Source: Membranipora membranacea (Eukaryota > Bryozoa > Gymnolaemata > Cheilostomatida > Membraniporidae). From it: DNA of 64,000 bases. The notes beneath the pieces were generated by a model. It saw only the letters and a list, made by a program, of their open reading frames with translations, was not told the origin of the DNA and did not search any database. The translations under genes and the position numbers were made by a program. Positions 24,332-37,500 of this stretch are shown here, piece by piece. Within the stretch, counting starts at the first letter, position 1, and each line of letters opens with the position of its first letter. The DNA lies in assembly GCA_914767715.1 (NCBI GenBank), contig OU612066.1, positions 31,532,283 to 31,596,282 on the forward strand, given 5' to 3'.

Positions 24332-25567
24332 GAATATGATGAGCCTGAGGAAGACATATGTAATATCAGCACACCGGTGTCAGCAAAGTACACTAGGTCT
24401 CAGGCAAAGACCCATATTAGCCCTGGTCCCACGCTACCCAAAGTATGTGTGGTCTGTCGGAAGGAGACAAAATATGTAAACAAAAGGCGAGAGCAATTCC
24501 ATCAGATTCAGACACTAGAAGGAGGTAAGGTTTGCATTGATGTGTACCGTACTACAAAATGATGTCCTGATGACGGACACATATATACATGAAATTTCCT
24601 TGAAGACTGATTGAAGGCAGATGTGGCCTACAGATAATTTAGATACGCTAAACTTTGCTAAAAGTGAAGCTAGTAGCGTTGTACTAGTTCCAATTTGGCG
24701 AAGCTTAGCATGCCTAAACAAGCTTACAGAGAAATATCGGTTAACATACTGTAGCCTAACTGCGCAAACTTTCAATGCTTTTTGCCTTGTCACGAGTTAA
24801 ACGGTTATGTCTTCAGGTGAATTGTTAGAAGCCGCACAATTCATGGAGGATCAGCAGCTACTCTCTTTTGTCAGCTCACAATCACAAGACTTAGCTGCCG
24901 CTGAGGCTCAATATCATCTCTCATGTAGGAGCAAATATGTTATGGCATACAAGCGGAGGCTTAAGCAACTTCAACCTGCTTCACTGTAAGTATCGATAAA
25001 GCCAGCAGATATTATTAAATTGTTAGATTAAAGAACCTGTCCATAAGAGCTACTTGTGCGTTAAAACCAGGGTGTTTTCAACATTATATGTCGGCTGGTA
25101 TGTAGGATACCGGCAGCCTCCATTAGTCTAAGTACCCCAATAAATTTTGCCAGAAGTGGAGCTAGTGGCATTTTAGTATCAATTTACTCTTTTTTCCCTT
25201 ATAGGAGGTCGATAGCACAACTGAGAAAGCTCTACCACCGAACGCCGACTGCTTACTACTGCACACCAAACAAGCAAACTATCAGTCCAGAATCTGGCAA
25301 TCGGCTCTTCAACCGATGATCACAGCTGAAAATCCTGATAGCAATGGATGGGAAGAGGAAAAAAGAGATCTAAAGATTAAATGGATGGATGGCCCCTCCG
25401 CGCCTAAATCAATTATGAAAACCACGAAATGTCAATGCAAGGCAAACCCATGCACTGGCAACCGATGCTCATGTTGGAAAGGAGGAATTTAAGTGCACAG
25501 CCCTCTGTGGTTGCCGTGACTGTAACAACTGCAGTGTCGCTATGGACAGTGAGGAGGAAAGTGATTA
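24332..25567 (+). pseudogene. Decayed Cys/His-module protein with CXC-like C-terminus (3' half)
   Basis: Exons 24332-24524 and 24817-24985 join in agreeing phase. They encode TRSQ...CVVCRKE, helices, and AEAQYHLSC, a second copy of the module at 6295-6567. After 25208 the frame reads KALPPNADCLLLHTKQANYQ, GWEEEKRDL and a cysteine cluster CQCKANPC...RCSCW. It then hits TAA at 25489-25491. One base out of frame the cluster continues as KCTALCGCRDCNNC with an acidic tail ending at 25567. The central catalytic-sized part expected between the modules and the tail is absent, and the junction at 25205 does not keep frame. It therefore looks like an internally deleted, frameshifted copy of a transposon-derived gene. 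Confidence 0.6.
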
Positions 25568-26890
25568 CGATGATGAATTATAACTATGTATTGGTAGCAG
25601 CGTATGCACGTTATGTGTTTGAACCTTTGTTTTTTAGGCAGTTAGTAGTATAATATTCTTTTGCGTAGGTCGTCAGTACATATTCTAATAAGTTACAGTA
25701 TTGACAGCTGCCTTTGCTAATAATATCAGTACAGGTACTCTCAAGTATATATTTGTATAGTTATTATATTTATAATAGTATGTGACCACTTTTCATGTAC
25801 AGCACATATACTCTTGGTCATTTACTAATCGCATGGGTTTTTAAATTTGTCAGAAATACACCAGTGTATTCCGAAAATGGTTAAATTGATAAAACTAGGA
25901 GTTTTCTCCTCAGACTATGCAAAAAACAATAATACATGCCATATTTTGTAAATATGAGTAGAAATTTAGAAATATATTGTGCCAAGACATCCTCAATAAT
26001 AAGCCTAACCTTGATAAATCAAAAAATATAAAGGCCAAAGTAGTCAAATGCAATTAGATATTTAAATATAATATAAGGGGGACAAACGCTGACGCTGCCT
26101 CTCTCTGTGACACTTTTTTTACGGTGCATGATGTTGGCTGTAATTAGCAAATAAAATTACCCCGGAAAAAACAAAGTATATACTCATTATTTTCTGCAAG
26201 AGGAAAATTTTGAACACTTCTGAGCCATCTGACAATAGACTTATAGCATATCCGATCTGATTAAATTATCAAGCATGCAACGCAACATAAGATAAGGCTT
26301 TCCAAATTTGGAAGTTTTCGTAAATGTGTAGAAACTTTGGTCTGAAGTTGAGGCCAAACATTAACATGGCAAGGGCCGCATTTGAAAGGAACAGGACACA
26401 CGTAAAATGGTTGCAAAAAGTGTGAATAAGATGGAGTGATGTCAACTCAATCCAGCACTTAGATTAAATTGTGTCCCTTTGAGCTTCCAGCTAAGTCGTC
26501 AGTGCCGTGAAACATTGTCGCTATCATATCCTGAACCATTGAGGTTGTAATATAGTATGTGACATAGACTTTTTTACGCCCGGCTGACTCCACGTTTAAC
26601 AAATAATATATACAAATTCGACCCAATTACAAACTCCAAGTCTTGCTCAATCATTCAGATCAGGTTGATAACATGCAATGTTTTGAGAGGATAGGTCACA
26701 TATCCGTAGGTAATAAAGTTAAGTGACAGTGACAGCAGTGTTTATCTTAATGTATTTATAAATCAGGATAATAGCAAAGTATTCTGCTGGATAAATATCT
26801 TGCTCTGACTTCGCATACATAACGTTACGGCAGGAGAAACTAACATATAAAAGTCTGTTTGCTTCTAAGATTTGTATGATTAAGTTATTG
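25568..26890. other. AT-rich spacer, no gene seen
   Basis: No consistent exon chain, RNA gene or clear repeat structure was found. Confidence 0.4.
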
Positions 26891-28268
26891 ATTTGATAGT
26901 TCTCAACTACTCGGATTTTATCCGAGCTTGCTCGGATTTTAGGCCTTTTCATGGGTGTCTGGAGGATTTTGCAAAATAGTGCTAATAGCTCGGGATTTTT
27001 ACCAAAACCTTCTTCACACATACAAAAGTGCTCAATTAGTGCTTGCATCAGTCATTGGTTTCCTTAAATCCGTGCCAAAAACTCACAACATACAGCTACA
27101 GCTTTTCAACATTCCTGCTCTAACTACTATTAATACTGTTTTTTTGCGTTTGTTTTGGTCCCTAGTTCCATAGATTGTCTTCAATATCAACCCATTCTGC
27201 GCATGCTCAGCTCAGGGCATGAGCTGATCTCTGCAAAATTGAGTCTCGGAATTCCGAAGCCATCTGATTGGCTACCTGCTCTGGTGACATGCTCCCTAAA
27301 GCGTGCAGATTTGTTATCAATAGTTATCCTCTCTTGTCATTATTAGCTGATTTTGATTGACAGTTTATGCAGGGGATATCCCATTTCCCCTTTCCAAAGT
27401 TGCAATCAGAACCCAAACTAAACTCATTGTTTTTGCACATGCGCAAATTCAAGTCATGCATGATGCATAGTTAGCCTTACGACAACTGCTTTGTGGTAAT
27501 GATAGCCTAGTTTATCAGTGATCTTCATGCCCAGTCAGATCACGAGAGTCAGTATGATATCAACCAGTACTGTGTAAATTATCCTTCTCAACCTGCTGTC
27601 TTATCACTCACAGCTAAATATAAAACATTTTATTGTACTCGCTAGATAGTCTGAATATGTTTTCAGGCTTAGATTTTTTATAAAAGTAGTTGGTCATAAT
27701 TCCTGCAGTCCTATTCCTGGTCTAATAAACAAATAAGATAATGGGTTTAGCAGACAGGTGTGAAATCCCCATGCTGGCCCTGTCCTGTCCTACACTTCTT
27801 CCTTCCACCTGGTAAACTGATTCTTCTCTGCTACAATGCCTCCTAAGAAGTCAGGTAAACAAAACAAACGAAGAGCTACTTCATCAAATGAAAGCAGTGT
27901 AGTTAGGATCCCCAAGAAGAGGAAGAAACAGAATGAGACTGATGAGGAGAATGATGACGATGAAGTTGTTGTTAGGGTTAGTGATTCTTCTGATGTTAGT
28001 TAGTAGTGGCCATGCACAAGACATTTGCCAAAACAATAGGTGAAAATATAACCCTCAAACACTATCATTTCTACCAATTCTGCTTCGATATTTCACTCTA
28101 AATGATTGAAAATGCGTTGGCGGCCGGGGCTCCGCCCCGAACCCTGTTGGGGGGGCTTACAGCGCCCCCCCAAACCCCCCAGCTGATTGTCTCGGCGCTT
28201 CGCGCCTCAGCTCAGGTGCGTCGCACCTGAGAGCTCGGATTTTGCTACCCAAAAGGTTGAGAACCATG
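26891..28268. mobile_element. Putative non-autonomous element with GC-rich terminal hairpins
   Basis: The left edge reads GTTCTCAACTACTCGGATTTT...TCCGAGC. The right edge, in reverse complement, reads GTTCTCAACC-TTTTGGGTAGCAAAATCCGAGC, so the ends are imperfectly inverted. Inside the right end are stacked GC-rich hairpins: GGGGCTCCGCCCC, GCGCTTCGCGC and CAGGTGCGTCGCACCTG. Such GC is out of place in this AT-rich window. No target duplication was established. Confidence 0.5.
27837..28007 (+). CDS. Small basic-acidic ORF, 56 aa
   Basis: ATG to TAG. It begins MPPKKSGKQNKRR, then a second basic run KKRKK, then an acidic run EENDDDE. This resembles the nuclear-localising start of a DNA-binding or transposase protein whose remainder is missing. 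It lies inside the GC-hairpin element. Transcription is unproven. Confidence 0.3.
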
Positions 28269-29737
28269 GATAGTACGTACCAAGCTGTTTAGAGCAGGAT
28301 CATTTGTTTTCATCTACACTGTGTGATGTATCACATTGTTGTTTCCGTTGTCTGTAAGAAACGAAACGGATGACTACTAGTCATCAGCTGGCCCCAGGTG
28401 AAGGTGAAAATGTAGACTAAGATATTACCTATTATCTGTTGGTGTGCAAACTGGGGATCAAATGCTCATGGAAAAAAAATAAATTGGTTCCCATGCAACA
28501 AAGAAGGAATGTTTTTATTGGTCACCAATAAATTGTATGCGGCACTTGAGCACCAATAAAATGAATCAAGGAGGTGATAAGAAAGTAATTCAGCGCTGTC
28601 CCCAGGATTATCAGTGGAATGGTAATCAGAATAATAGAGGCACCATTTTAATGTAAGTGTACAAAATATACCTGGAAAATTTGAATGAGTGGCAAATGAT
28701 TAATTTCAATTGAGATAGCATTTATAAATTAACCCCTCCCCCTGCTGATCTTTGGCTGAGGAAGATAGACAACTATTGATGTCATGGCAGCACAGCTACA
28801 GCAATCAAATACAAATTATGAATCCCTAGTGTCAATATTGATTTGTACTGATATTTCAGACGAAAATTTGGCAAGGCTCCTTGTAGTTGTGGAGCGGCTT
28901 GCAATTCGATTTGACCCACTTTCCTCTTTACATCATCAAGCTGTTTTGGGTTATCAACATTAACCCACCATGACCTCAGCAAGATATCAACATTTAATCA
29001 AATAATTAAGTACAATAAAATGAATCAAGGAAGTTATTGACCTCATGAAAGAAACAACGTTGCTCAAACCACTGGCCGCTATACCTTAACGTTATTGAGG
29101 TCTTGTTAAGCAGATTGCAGACCGTTCAAGGGAAGCCACCTTCATCCCTCTTGTGAGTGATAGGCTATGAAACATACTTATCAATCAGGAAAGCATCATC
29201 TCATGTCTGCCCTACTTCGCAAAAACCCGCAGAATTTGATTACAGCGCATGTGAATCCATCTTGTGCGCTCACCAGACAAATACCAGCCTAAGTTGACAG
29301 CATTGTGTACAATTTCATTGATATTGTAAAGCATGAGAACTGATGACACGTTACGCACATTCTTGGTTTCATAGAAGTTACACTGGTATCTGCAAGAGTA
29401 GTACTCCTGTTTTTTTTGCGATGGGGGGGGGGGGCAGATGTGTAATCATATAAGATTTGATCTTGATCAGATCAGGGAGATCTGATCAGATGAATAAGGA
29501 AAGCTACCCAAAATTCCCAACAATATTATATGGCGAAATATGCTACTACTGCAGATGTCAATCCTAAAATGATGACTTGCAAACATGTGAGAACAAGGAA
29601 CGGTTTGTTATACCTGACACTCTATAGATATGATATTGCCACAGTTCTTAGTCTGCGTGGTAAGTTCTGGTTGTTCTGGTAAGTTCTGGTAAGTAGCACT
29701 CCTCCTGTCAATTCTCACTGTTGTCTGTCTGTTGGCG
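28269..29737. other. Spacer with poly-G tract and diverged short repeats
   Basis: Contains a G(10) run at about 29424 and repeated AAAATGAATCAAGGA-G blocks at about 28557 and 29017. No gene is supported. Confidence 0.4.
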
Positions 29738-29789
29738 GTAGGTACGAAAAAGCGAACCACGAACTCACAAGCTACGAACCTTTATATCT
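29738..29789 (+). repeat. Solo copy of the 17.4 kb element's terminus
   Basis: CGGTAGGTACGAAAAAGCGA... matches the left terminus for about 50 bases (one mismatch in the first 45), in the same orientation. CAAACTCAC does not flank it, and no inverted partner was found to the window's end. It may be a relic of another copy or the start of a degraded relative. Confidence 0.8.
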
Positions 29790-30921
29790 TAAACACAAAA
29801 CAGTTTCATTTTGCTATCATAGAGATTTGGCTGCTTTGTTGATAGCCTGCATATGATCATTGTATCGCTTATATCATATAATGATGTCACAATGCTTTAG
29901 CTCAATTCATCATTTTTATGTATTTACCTTTGCCATGCACTTGTTGATGCTTTTCACTTTACCATTGTATTTTTTAACAGAGAGTACAACCCAGCTTTAG
30001 TAAATCTACAGTTTTAAAGATAAAAGCAGTTGCAATTATGCTTGTAAAGCTAAGCGTAGCAAGGTATAGGTATCTAGTATATGGTATACAGTATAAAAGG
30101 TATAGAGTAATACTTTTGACGTCTACTCACCTATCAAGATGTACTGTAGAGAGGTCGAGATCTTTCGTTGACTGTCCAATGTCAAGTTCAATAGTCTGTT
30201 AGCACTCTTGGTCTAGATCGTACAATTATGATAATGTGCTAGTCTGCTAAGATCTCGGATAACCTCACATACCTTTCCTTGTCAACGTCAGGGAGGAGAC
30301 AATTCCAAGGCAGAATTAATTCAATTTGGACAAATCAATTCCGCAGACTAAAGTGACAATTTATAATCAAGAAATAACCTTTGGTTAAATTAACCATTTA
30401 CAATTCCGCTCTCTAAGCATAAAAGACATTAGGTCTCTTCCATTCCCCATGGTGTAAAGGTGGCAACAAACTTTTTTTAATTTAGCTTTAAAGGAGATGG
30501 TCTGCCTTCAGGAGGATATCCTCCTCAATGTCATCCTCCTTCGCCGCTTTCTTTCTGACTAGGGATTTTGACATAAAGATTGCCAGCTTCCCTTTAATTT
30601 GAAATGGGAGGGGCTGAAGCTGACGGATCTGGAATATAGATAAAGATTATTAAACAGCCATCCCAATACACTCAGAGTGAGTTACTTAGCGTGTCAACAG
30701 ATTTTTCTCTGGGGTAGCGGAGGACACCACTATATCGGTTGAAAACCGAACCTTGTGATAAAATGTACCATCCACTCATATTAAGATAGATGTGAGTGCA
30801 GCTGAGGCCCAAAACTCTGTAGCTTAAATAAAGCATATTTTTAAAATAAATTAACTGTATGAGCTTAATACTTTAATTTATGCACATAAAATGAAACAAT
30901 TTTCTTTCATTTCTAAACAGT

Positions 30922-31129
30922 CTATAACACCCGCACGACTTACATAAAACTTCGTCGACCGAATTCCACAACCAGTCCAGGTCAACGAAGGGTATCATAT
31001 CAAATGGCAGCACTATGTAACAAGCTGCCTTGCAACCTGAAATCAGTAGAGAGTCAGGCTACTCTCAGAAGGCACTTCTTGGCTTTGAGGAATGGCCTTA
31101 CGTGTCGACTTGTTGCGACCTTCTCAAAG
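30922..31129 (+). pseudogene. LINE reverse transcriptase C-terminal fragment
   Basis: One open frame reads TRTTYIKLRRPNSTT, then SYQMAALCNKLPCNLKS and FLALRNGL before a TAA. The spacing (TR...LRRP...Y.MAALxNKLP...LRxHFL) is that of the C-terminus of CR1/L2-type LINE reverse transcriptases. No other LINE sequence is attached, so it is an old relic. Confidence 0.6.
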
Positions 31130-33648
31130 TAATTGCGAATGTTGGCCATATCACCACTTTACTCCCATATTTTATTGATGAAATAGAAACAAAATGTAAC
31201 CAAACAAAAATATTCAGCCCTTGGTAGTAGAAGTAGAAGCTTTTTTTAATTTTGTATGCGATCTTTCATCTAATGCAGCTCAGACTCCTTCTTATTTCAT
31301 TTTTCCACTTACGTGCCGTACTTTCGATGCTTTCAACCTAGTACAGGATGTATATTAGTAATAGTCAATAAGCAAAGTTTTAACTACCTGACAACCGCCA
31401 ATAAATTGGTAAAAAAGTTATGGGGAAAATGGTGCATAAATTGAAGCTGTCTACACTTGGCATGTAACTCCACATTGCAAAATTGAAATAATATGATTGG
31501 AAATATTTTTAGATCAGTCTATCTTTGAGCGATATATGTTATTTTTCTTCCATAAGGTTTTCTTTTTCCTTTCTAAATAGAAATATGACCCATTTTATTT
31601 TATTAGTCTCAAGCTCACAGCGGCAAAAATATAGATCCTCCCACGATAAAAGCATATGACTAAGCCATAATAATCCACTTTCTTTACTCTCAAGAAAAAT
31701 ATCAGTTCTGATGCTGTTTATTATTTGAGTACGTCAATATATCATATGAAGTCAAACTCCTGACGTGAAACTTGATCTATGTGTCAGGGAAGATGTTTTT
31801 GTGTAAATGTCAAAATAAAATGTGATGGTAGCTGAACAAATATTACTACCTTACAGATTATTGATCTAGGTCACTGCAACGATATATAATCATATATTAG
31901 GGGAACATATCTGACCCTGAGTTAGCATATGTCTAGTTATGTATGGTTGCTGGAATGAAATTTTCATTTATTGGTCTACTGGTTTGGCAATGCCTGAGCC
32001 ATCTTCTTCGAAAACTTCTTTCAAGAAGCTGCTTGTCGCTCAGGCCACGCCGCTCTCAAGTTTTACTGTCTCAGTATACCCTTACAGTAACTGTAGAATA
32101 TTCTATTATGACTTGCATATCTTTCTCAATGGGATGAAAAGGTCGGGCCACTTCTATAATGTCATAGATCAAAGAATATCCAGGAGACCCGGGATCACCC
32201 AAGAGGTGACAGCTCAGGCCAAACTTGATCGAGCTAAAGAAACTTGTGGAAATATAAAAGTTCAGGGCCTGAGTTGTCTCCCATATAGATCAAGTTTGAT
32301 CCAGTTTGCCTGCATTCCAGTGCTCCCTTCCAATAGTGACCAGTGGAGGGGGAGCAACTCTGAATGCAGGCCAATGGACTAAACTTGGTCTATATCCCAT
32401 CTATCTGATGCCTGTGTCAAAAAGGGTGGCAATGTAGGAATGATATGAGCATGTTGGATCCAAGCGCATGATTCAAAATGGTAAATAGCAGCCTTGCTAA
32501 TTAGAGTTCTGAGCCCATTTCTTTTGATATAGTGACATGGCTCCATCACTGCCATGGCATTGGTGACATTCCGAGTCTCGGGTTCAAGTACCATTCAGAG
32601 ACCTGTCGAGAATGATTGGTACAACTCCCATCACCCTCCATTGTATATGCTCTCATGGGTAATCTGAATACTTTGTCCGGTATAATGATAGATCCCCTCC
32701 TTATATATTCTAAAAAAGGAGATCATAATATGTTATAGCTTTCATGTGCCTAAGCCTGGGCCTCCATTCAGTTGTGTTTGATGTTAGCAGACTGTCATGC
32801 ACAGACCAATCAAACACAATGCTAGTGTCTTACTAGGCACCTCCCTCCAGGCATACTGATTCGAACATAACAACAGAGCGTAGACATTTTTTCCTGAATA
32901 CAGCGATATAAGAGTGTTATAGCTAGGATCCTGAAGTTAATGAATAGCCAGGAGTGTTGGGCCATAAATGCCAAGAATATCAACGATCATTGCACCACCA
33001 GGACAAAATTCTCATATGTAGTGTGTGAGTCAGGTGAGACCACATAATTTAAGTTGTTTTACTTGCGTCATGGAAAGTCAGTGTACAGTGTGGGAATCGT
33101 GTTATCTCGTTTTCAATTGGATTTTCAGCGATAAACTTATAAATATCAGGTAGAAGTATCAGCCAGGGTCTGCTATCAGTTCCCCTCAAGTACTGTATAT
33201 AGTAGGTGTCTCCACTGATTAGAAGCCCTATTTAGTATTTTATTGTACATAATGGCCATAAATATAATCATGTCTTACAATGAGGAAAAAGAAGGAAATA
33301 TACACAGTAAAGAATTCAGCACGCTGTATATCCTCTTTAGGTTAGCAATTTGTTCGTATCACGTATTGTTACACAATTCTTGGCCTTGATATGAAAACTC
33401 CACACTTTCTATGGATCACTTGGTCGGCATCACAATGGTGTTAAGTCACAACCCTCCTTTTCTTGTGATAATGATGGTTATTAAACCAGCCTCCCTGATC
33501 AAACTGTTCCATGAGATCTACTTGGATAATTTGTTATTGTCAGCAAAAAAAAACAAATGTAATATTTAGGTCACTTATGTTGAAAGAAGAGAAAAAGAGA
33601 GGATTTTTGTGCTGGCCATAAAAAGGGTCATTGCCAGGTAAAGTTACA
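31130..33648. other. Repeat-rich spacer
   Basis: At about 32297-32390 the GCCTGCATTC...CACTGGTCA block has inverted or diverged relatives at about 56318-56360 and 57140-57190, so it belongs to a dispersed repeat. No gene is supported. Confidence 0.4.
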
Positions 33649-33893
33649 CAGGGGGGGTCTTTCAATTAGAAAGAGTGACCCTTTACTAAAGCAAGTTATC
33701 ACTATCACATCACTATCACATCGCTTGATGTTTCATTTAGAGAAAATCGCTCCCAAATCGCTCACTCAGAATGTATATAGTTCCATCAAGTGACTGAGCG
33801 ATCTGAAAGCGAGACCCCTAGCAGGTATCGCTCACTCAGTGAGTGAGCGATAATATTGCGATTTTGGCTGCTTCTAATTGAAAGACCCCCCTG
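33649..33893. mobile_element. 245-bp MITE with CAGGGG termini
   Basis: The ends are CAGGGGGGGTCTTTCAATTA and its near-perfect reverse complement ending GACCCCCCTG. The interior holds repeated GAGCGAT / ATCGCTCACTCA words including the palindrome TCGCTCACTCAGTGAGTGAG. CAGGG-type ends occur in hAT elements, but no 8-bp target duplication is visible here. Confidence 0.75.
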
Positions 33894-34576
33894 GCTCACC
33901 ATAAAAAAATTCTAACAACATGGTTAAATCGGGATTTTTTCTCGTTTATGTTGGCCAAAATAAATGGTGCATACACATTGGCATTGGCATTCTCATCTCT
34001 CATGTAATCAATCAAAAGAAAATAATACATGTGAATAGAGCATGTAAATGACATTCTCACAAAGAAATTTTAACCTAAACTGCACAGGATGACCCTGTCA
34101 ATCTATCACATGTTCTCTCTGACGTGATGGAATTCAAGAAAAATGCATCGTTGGATAATCATTTACATGCCCTCTTATAATTCAGAAATAATTTCAATAG
34201 CAACTAATCAAAAGTTAATGAACTGACAAAATCTATCCAAACATATTTGGTAATTAATTGTAGTGCCTTACTTAAGGTAGTCGAAGTGCTCAGATGGCTG
34301 CAATGCAAGCTAGCAGCATTACGTTATAAACCATCCATTTTCTGTAGTCTCATCTCAAAGGCTTCTTGTTTGTTTTGTTGAAACAGAACAAAAAAGGGGC
34401 CTTCGGGATGAGGCTGTTTTTCTGATAGTGTAATGCCACCAACTCGCATAGTTGCCCTCTGAGCTCTTTGACTCACCTTTAGGGCTAGGCTATATGTTAG
34501 TTTTAATGTCGTATTGACCAAGCGGTTTATTTGGGCTTCTTCGCTGTCTCTTTCAGTGGTTTATAAGCCAAGGAGA

Positions 34577-37500
34577 CTACTCTTCCATGGCTTCCACCCC
34601 CACACCAAACATAACAGCCTCAGGATTACCTGCATCCTTATTTGTTTCTTCAGCAGGGTGACGCACTAAATCCATGTACTAGAAATAAGATAAAAGTAGA
34701 CTCACAGATAGGCTAAAAATAATACCGGTTGACTATTATAAATTGGAGACCAAATCGAATCATTGAATTACCAATTACATGAAGGGGCTTCCATCAACTG
34801 TAATCGAGGCAAAAATATCGATCAAGATTTTGTTGCTGGATACTGTTTATCTGATAAGAAATCCTGGTGTGGTCTGTTTAATATATTACTGGGCTCGCCA
34901 TGTTTGATTACATGTGTTTTATAGTAGTACAAAAATTTGTTTGAATAGACAGTTTTCTGAGCTCTTATTTATGCCTCAATTTGGAGTTGTCCTCTCTCCA
35001 GTTTGGTACTTTTAACCCACGCCGCATAGGAAAAACCTGCTGAAAGAGGGTTATCTTGAAAACCGTTTATGTTAGGATAAAAATGATTTTTGATTCAGAG
35101 TCTGCACCATTGACAACCTTGTGAGATCGGGTTTCCAAATCATTGGAGGCTTGAATGTTGATAAATCTCAATTTTAGTGACGAAAATGTTGAAAAATTCT
35201 GCCAAATTGTCCGCAAAACAGGCAGAAAATGCTATAATTGACTATCCAAATACTAAAATTCTTTCCCAAACTATGTCCTTATGAGTTTTCAATGTTGCAG
35301 ATTCCAAATCAAAAATAATTTTTCTCCTATTATAAGCGGTTTTCAAGATAACCCTCTTTTCAACACATTTTTCCTATGCGGCGTGGGTTAAAAGTACCAA
35401 ACTGGAGAGAGGTCAACTCCAAATTGAGGCCTAAATCAGAGCTCAGAAAACTGTCTATAGTTGAACATTTGGCATATCATTCAAAGACTTGTAACCTTTT
35501 GGCTGAAGAACGTAATTCCAAATATTGAAAGTGTGTGTCAAACCATGTTTAAAGCAGCTAAATAATCAAAAAATTAACCTGGTCTTGCGGCAAATTGAGG
35601 CTCCTTTCTCGGGATTGGTGGCTTTGAAATATCTCCGAATCTTTTCGATTTAATTTTCCTATAATTTTATGGAGGAAATCCTGAGCCTGTGAAAGATAAA
35701 AACATAGTGTATTAGGGCGTGATGTGAACAAAAGTAGAGGGGTATATTTTTTTAATTTTCATTTATTATTAGAGCATATAACTCTGAATTCAGATTGAAG
35801 GTGGAGAGGATAACCATATTATACAAAAAATCAAACCTCAGGAAAATCACCGCGGATTGGTCTTTAATTCTTGATCCGTTTTTCCCTGTGGCTTATCAGT
35901 GGGGAGGAGGGGAGAATGGACCGTTGGCAAACTGGTTCAAACTTGATCTACACATTTACTCACCATATTAAATTTGTATGTGTCAGACATTTTATTATTC
36001 AAGGCCAAATAATTGTTGAATCGGCTGACATCTTGTAAGAACCCGGTGATGTGGTGTCTACATGAGCATGTAGAATGGTTTTGTGCTTCGGTATTTTCAG
36101 CAGATTCAGGTCCATTCTGAGCAGCAGGGAGTATATTCATTGCTTCAGGTTCACAGGGTAGTTGGTGATGGACGTTAACCTGAATCCTTGCTGGTGGGGT
36201 GAGAGCTCCAACGCTTGCTGTCGTTATTGGGTTGTCTTGGAAGCGATGCTCAAAAGCTGGATTTTCTGCTCCCGGATCAACACGATCTTCTTCAACTTAA
36301 AATAATATTTCATTTTGCAAGTCAGTGTGCTCATGAATTTCACTACTAACAAACAACAGAAACTATCAGTTTTTTAGTCTGGTAAACTGTCACTGAGAAC
36401 TCATTATTGACAAAATGTTTTCACTCACACGTTGACATTGTTTGTCAACATTTGCAAAATAAAACAACAACCTTTACTTAAATCATTACCTTCTCCTATG
36501 TTATCAGCGATATGGGACACATCATGCCCTTCTCTCTGACCGACTGAGGATGAGATTTCTGGGTCACACTCATTAGCTTCGATATTCCTTCTGTCCTTAT
36601 TTGTCTTAGCAGACATTTGTCTCAATCCTGTCTTTCGCAACAGATAAAAAATACTAAGTAATGACCCTCAACAACAATGAGGATCAAGATCCTAGAGGAG
36701 GAACACATAATTATTCTGCCCTCCTATTTTAGTATTGAAAACTTTGGCATGAGACAAATTAAAACACTGATTATGTGAGAAAAATGTTGAACAAATGTGT
36801 AATGGAAAGGTGCAAAGTTTACCTTCCACATTTTTATAAATGCTTGTTTAAATTTCTTCCATCCTTTCTTCTTTCTGGCCGGGAGGGAATCATATGACTT
36901 CCGTATATCTGCATCTGAGGGCAGTGCATCATGACTAATGATAAGTCCAGTGTTGACAGTGCCAGATGTCTAGAAAATTGAGACATAGACAATTGATATA
37001 CATGTCTAAGCAAAAGGCTACGTTGAGGGCTACAATAGGATAACCAAACACTTTAAATTGGTGTTGTGTGCAGTTGTTTTGTAGTGCAGCTGGGGTGATG
37101 CAGGAAGTTAAATCATCACATTTCAGTCATACCAGCATAGAATTATTGGTCAAGACTACTCGCCTGTTGGCTTCTGATATGATCCTCTTCTGCAGCGACG
37201 TTTGAGGATTCAACTGGTAGCATAGGAGAGAGTTCATCTTTCTTCTGGTCCCTTTCTCCATGTTGCACTGTCCTACCTTTTACACCTGCCCGGTTTTTAC
37301 CTTTTCTTCCCTGAAACAAGCAAAAATATGCTGAAAGGATGCTATAATACTTTAATACTATAGGCTTTAAAGTATATAAGGAGTAGGAGGTAGCTCAGTT
37401 GGTAAGAGCGCCTGCCCCCAATTGCACAAGCATTGAAGGTCATGGGTTTGAATCTCACTGCGGTCTACCGACTACTGGGCTCAATTGACGCCCCAGGTGT

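Noticed and set aside
32490-32605. A tRNA-like promoter (GGTTCAAGTACC near 32580)
   Set aside because: The upstream box A is too poor and no related copy was noticed in the window.
37378-37455. A tRNA gene
   Set aside because: Boxes A and B are good, but the stems do not close, and the head is fused to a SINE body seen elsewhere.
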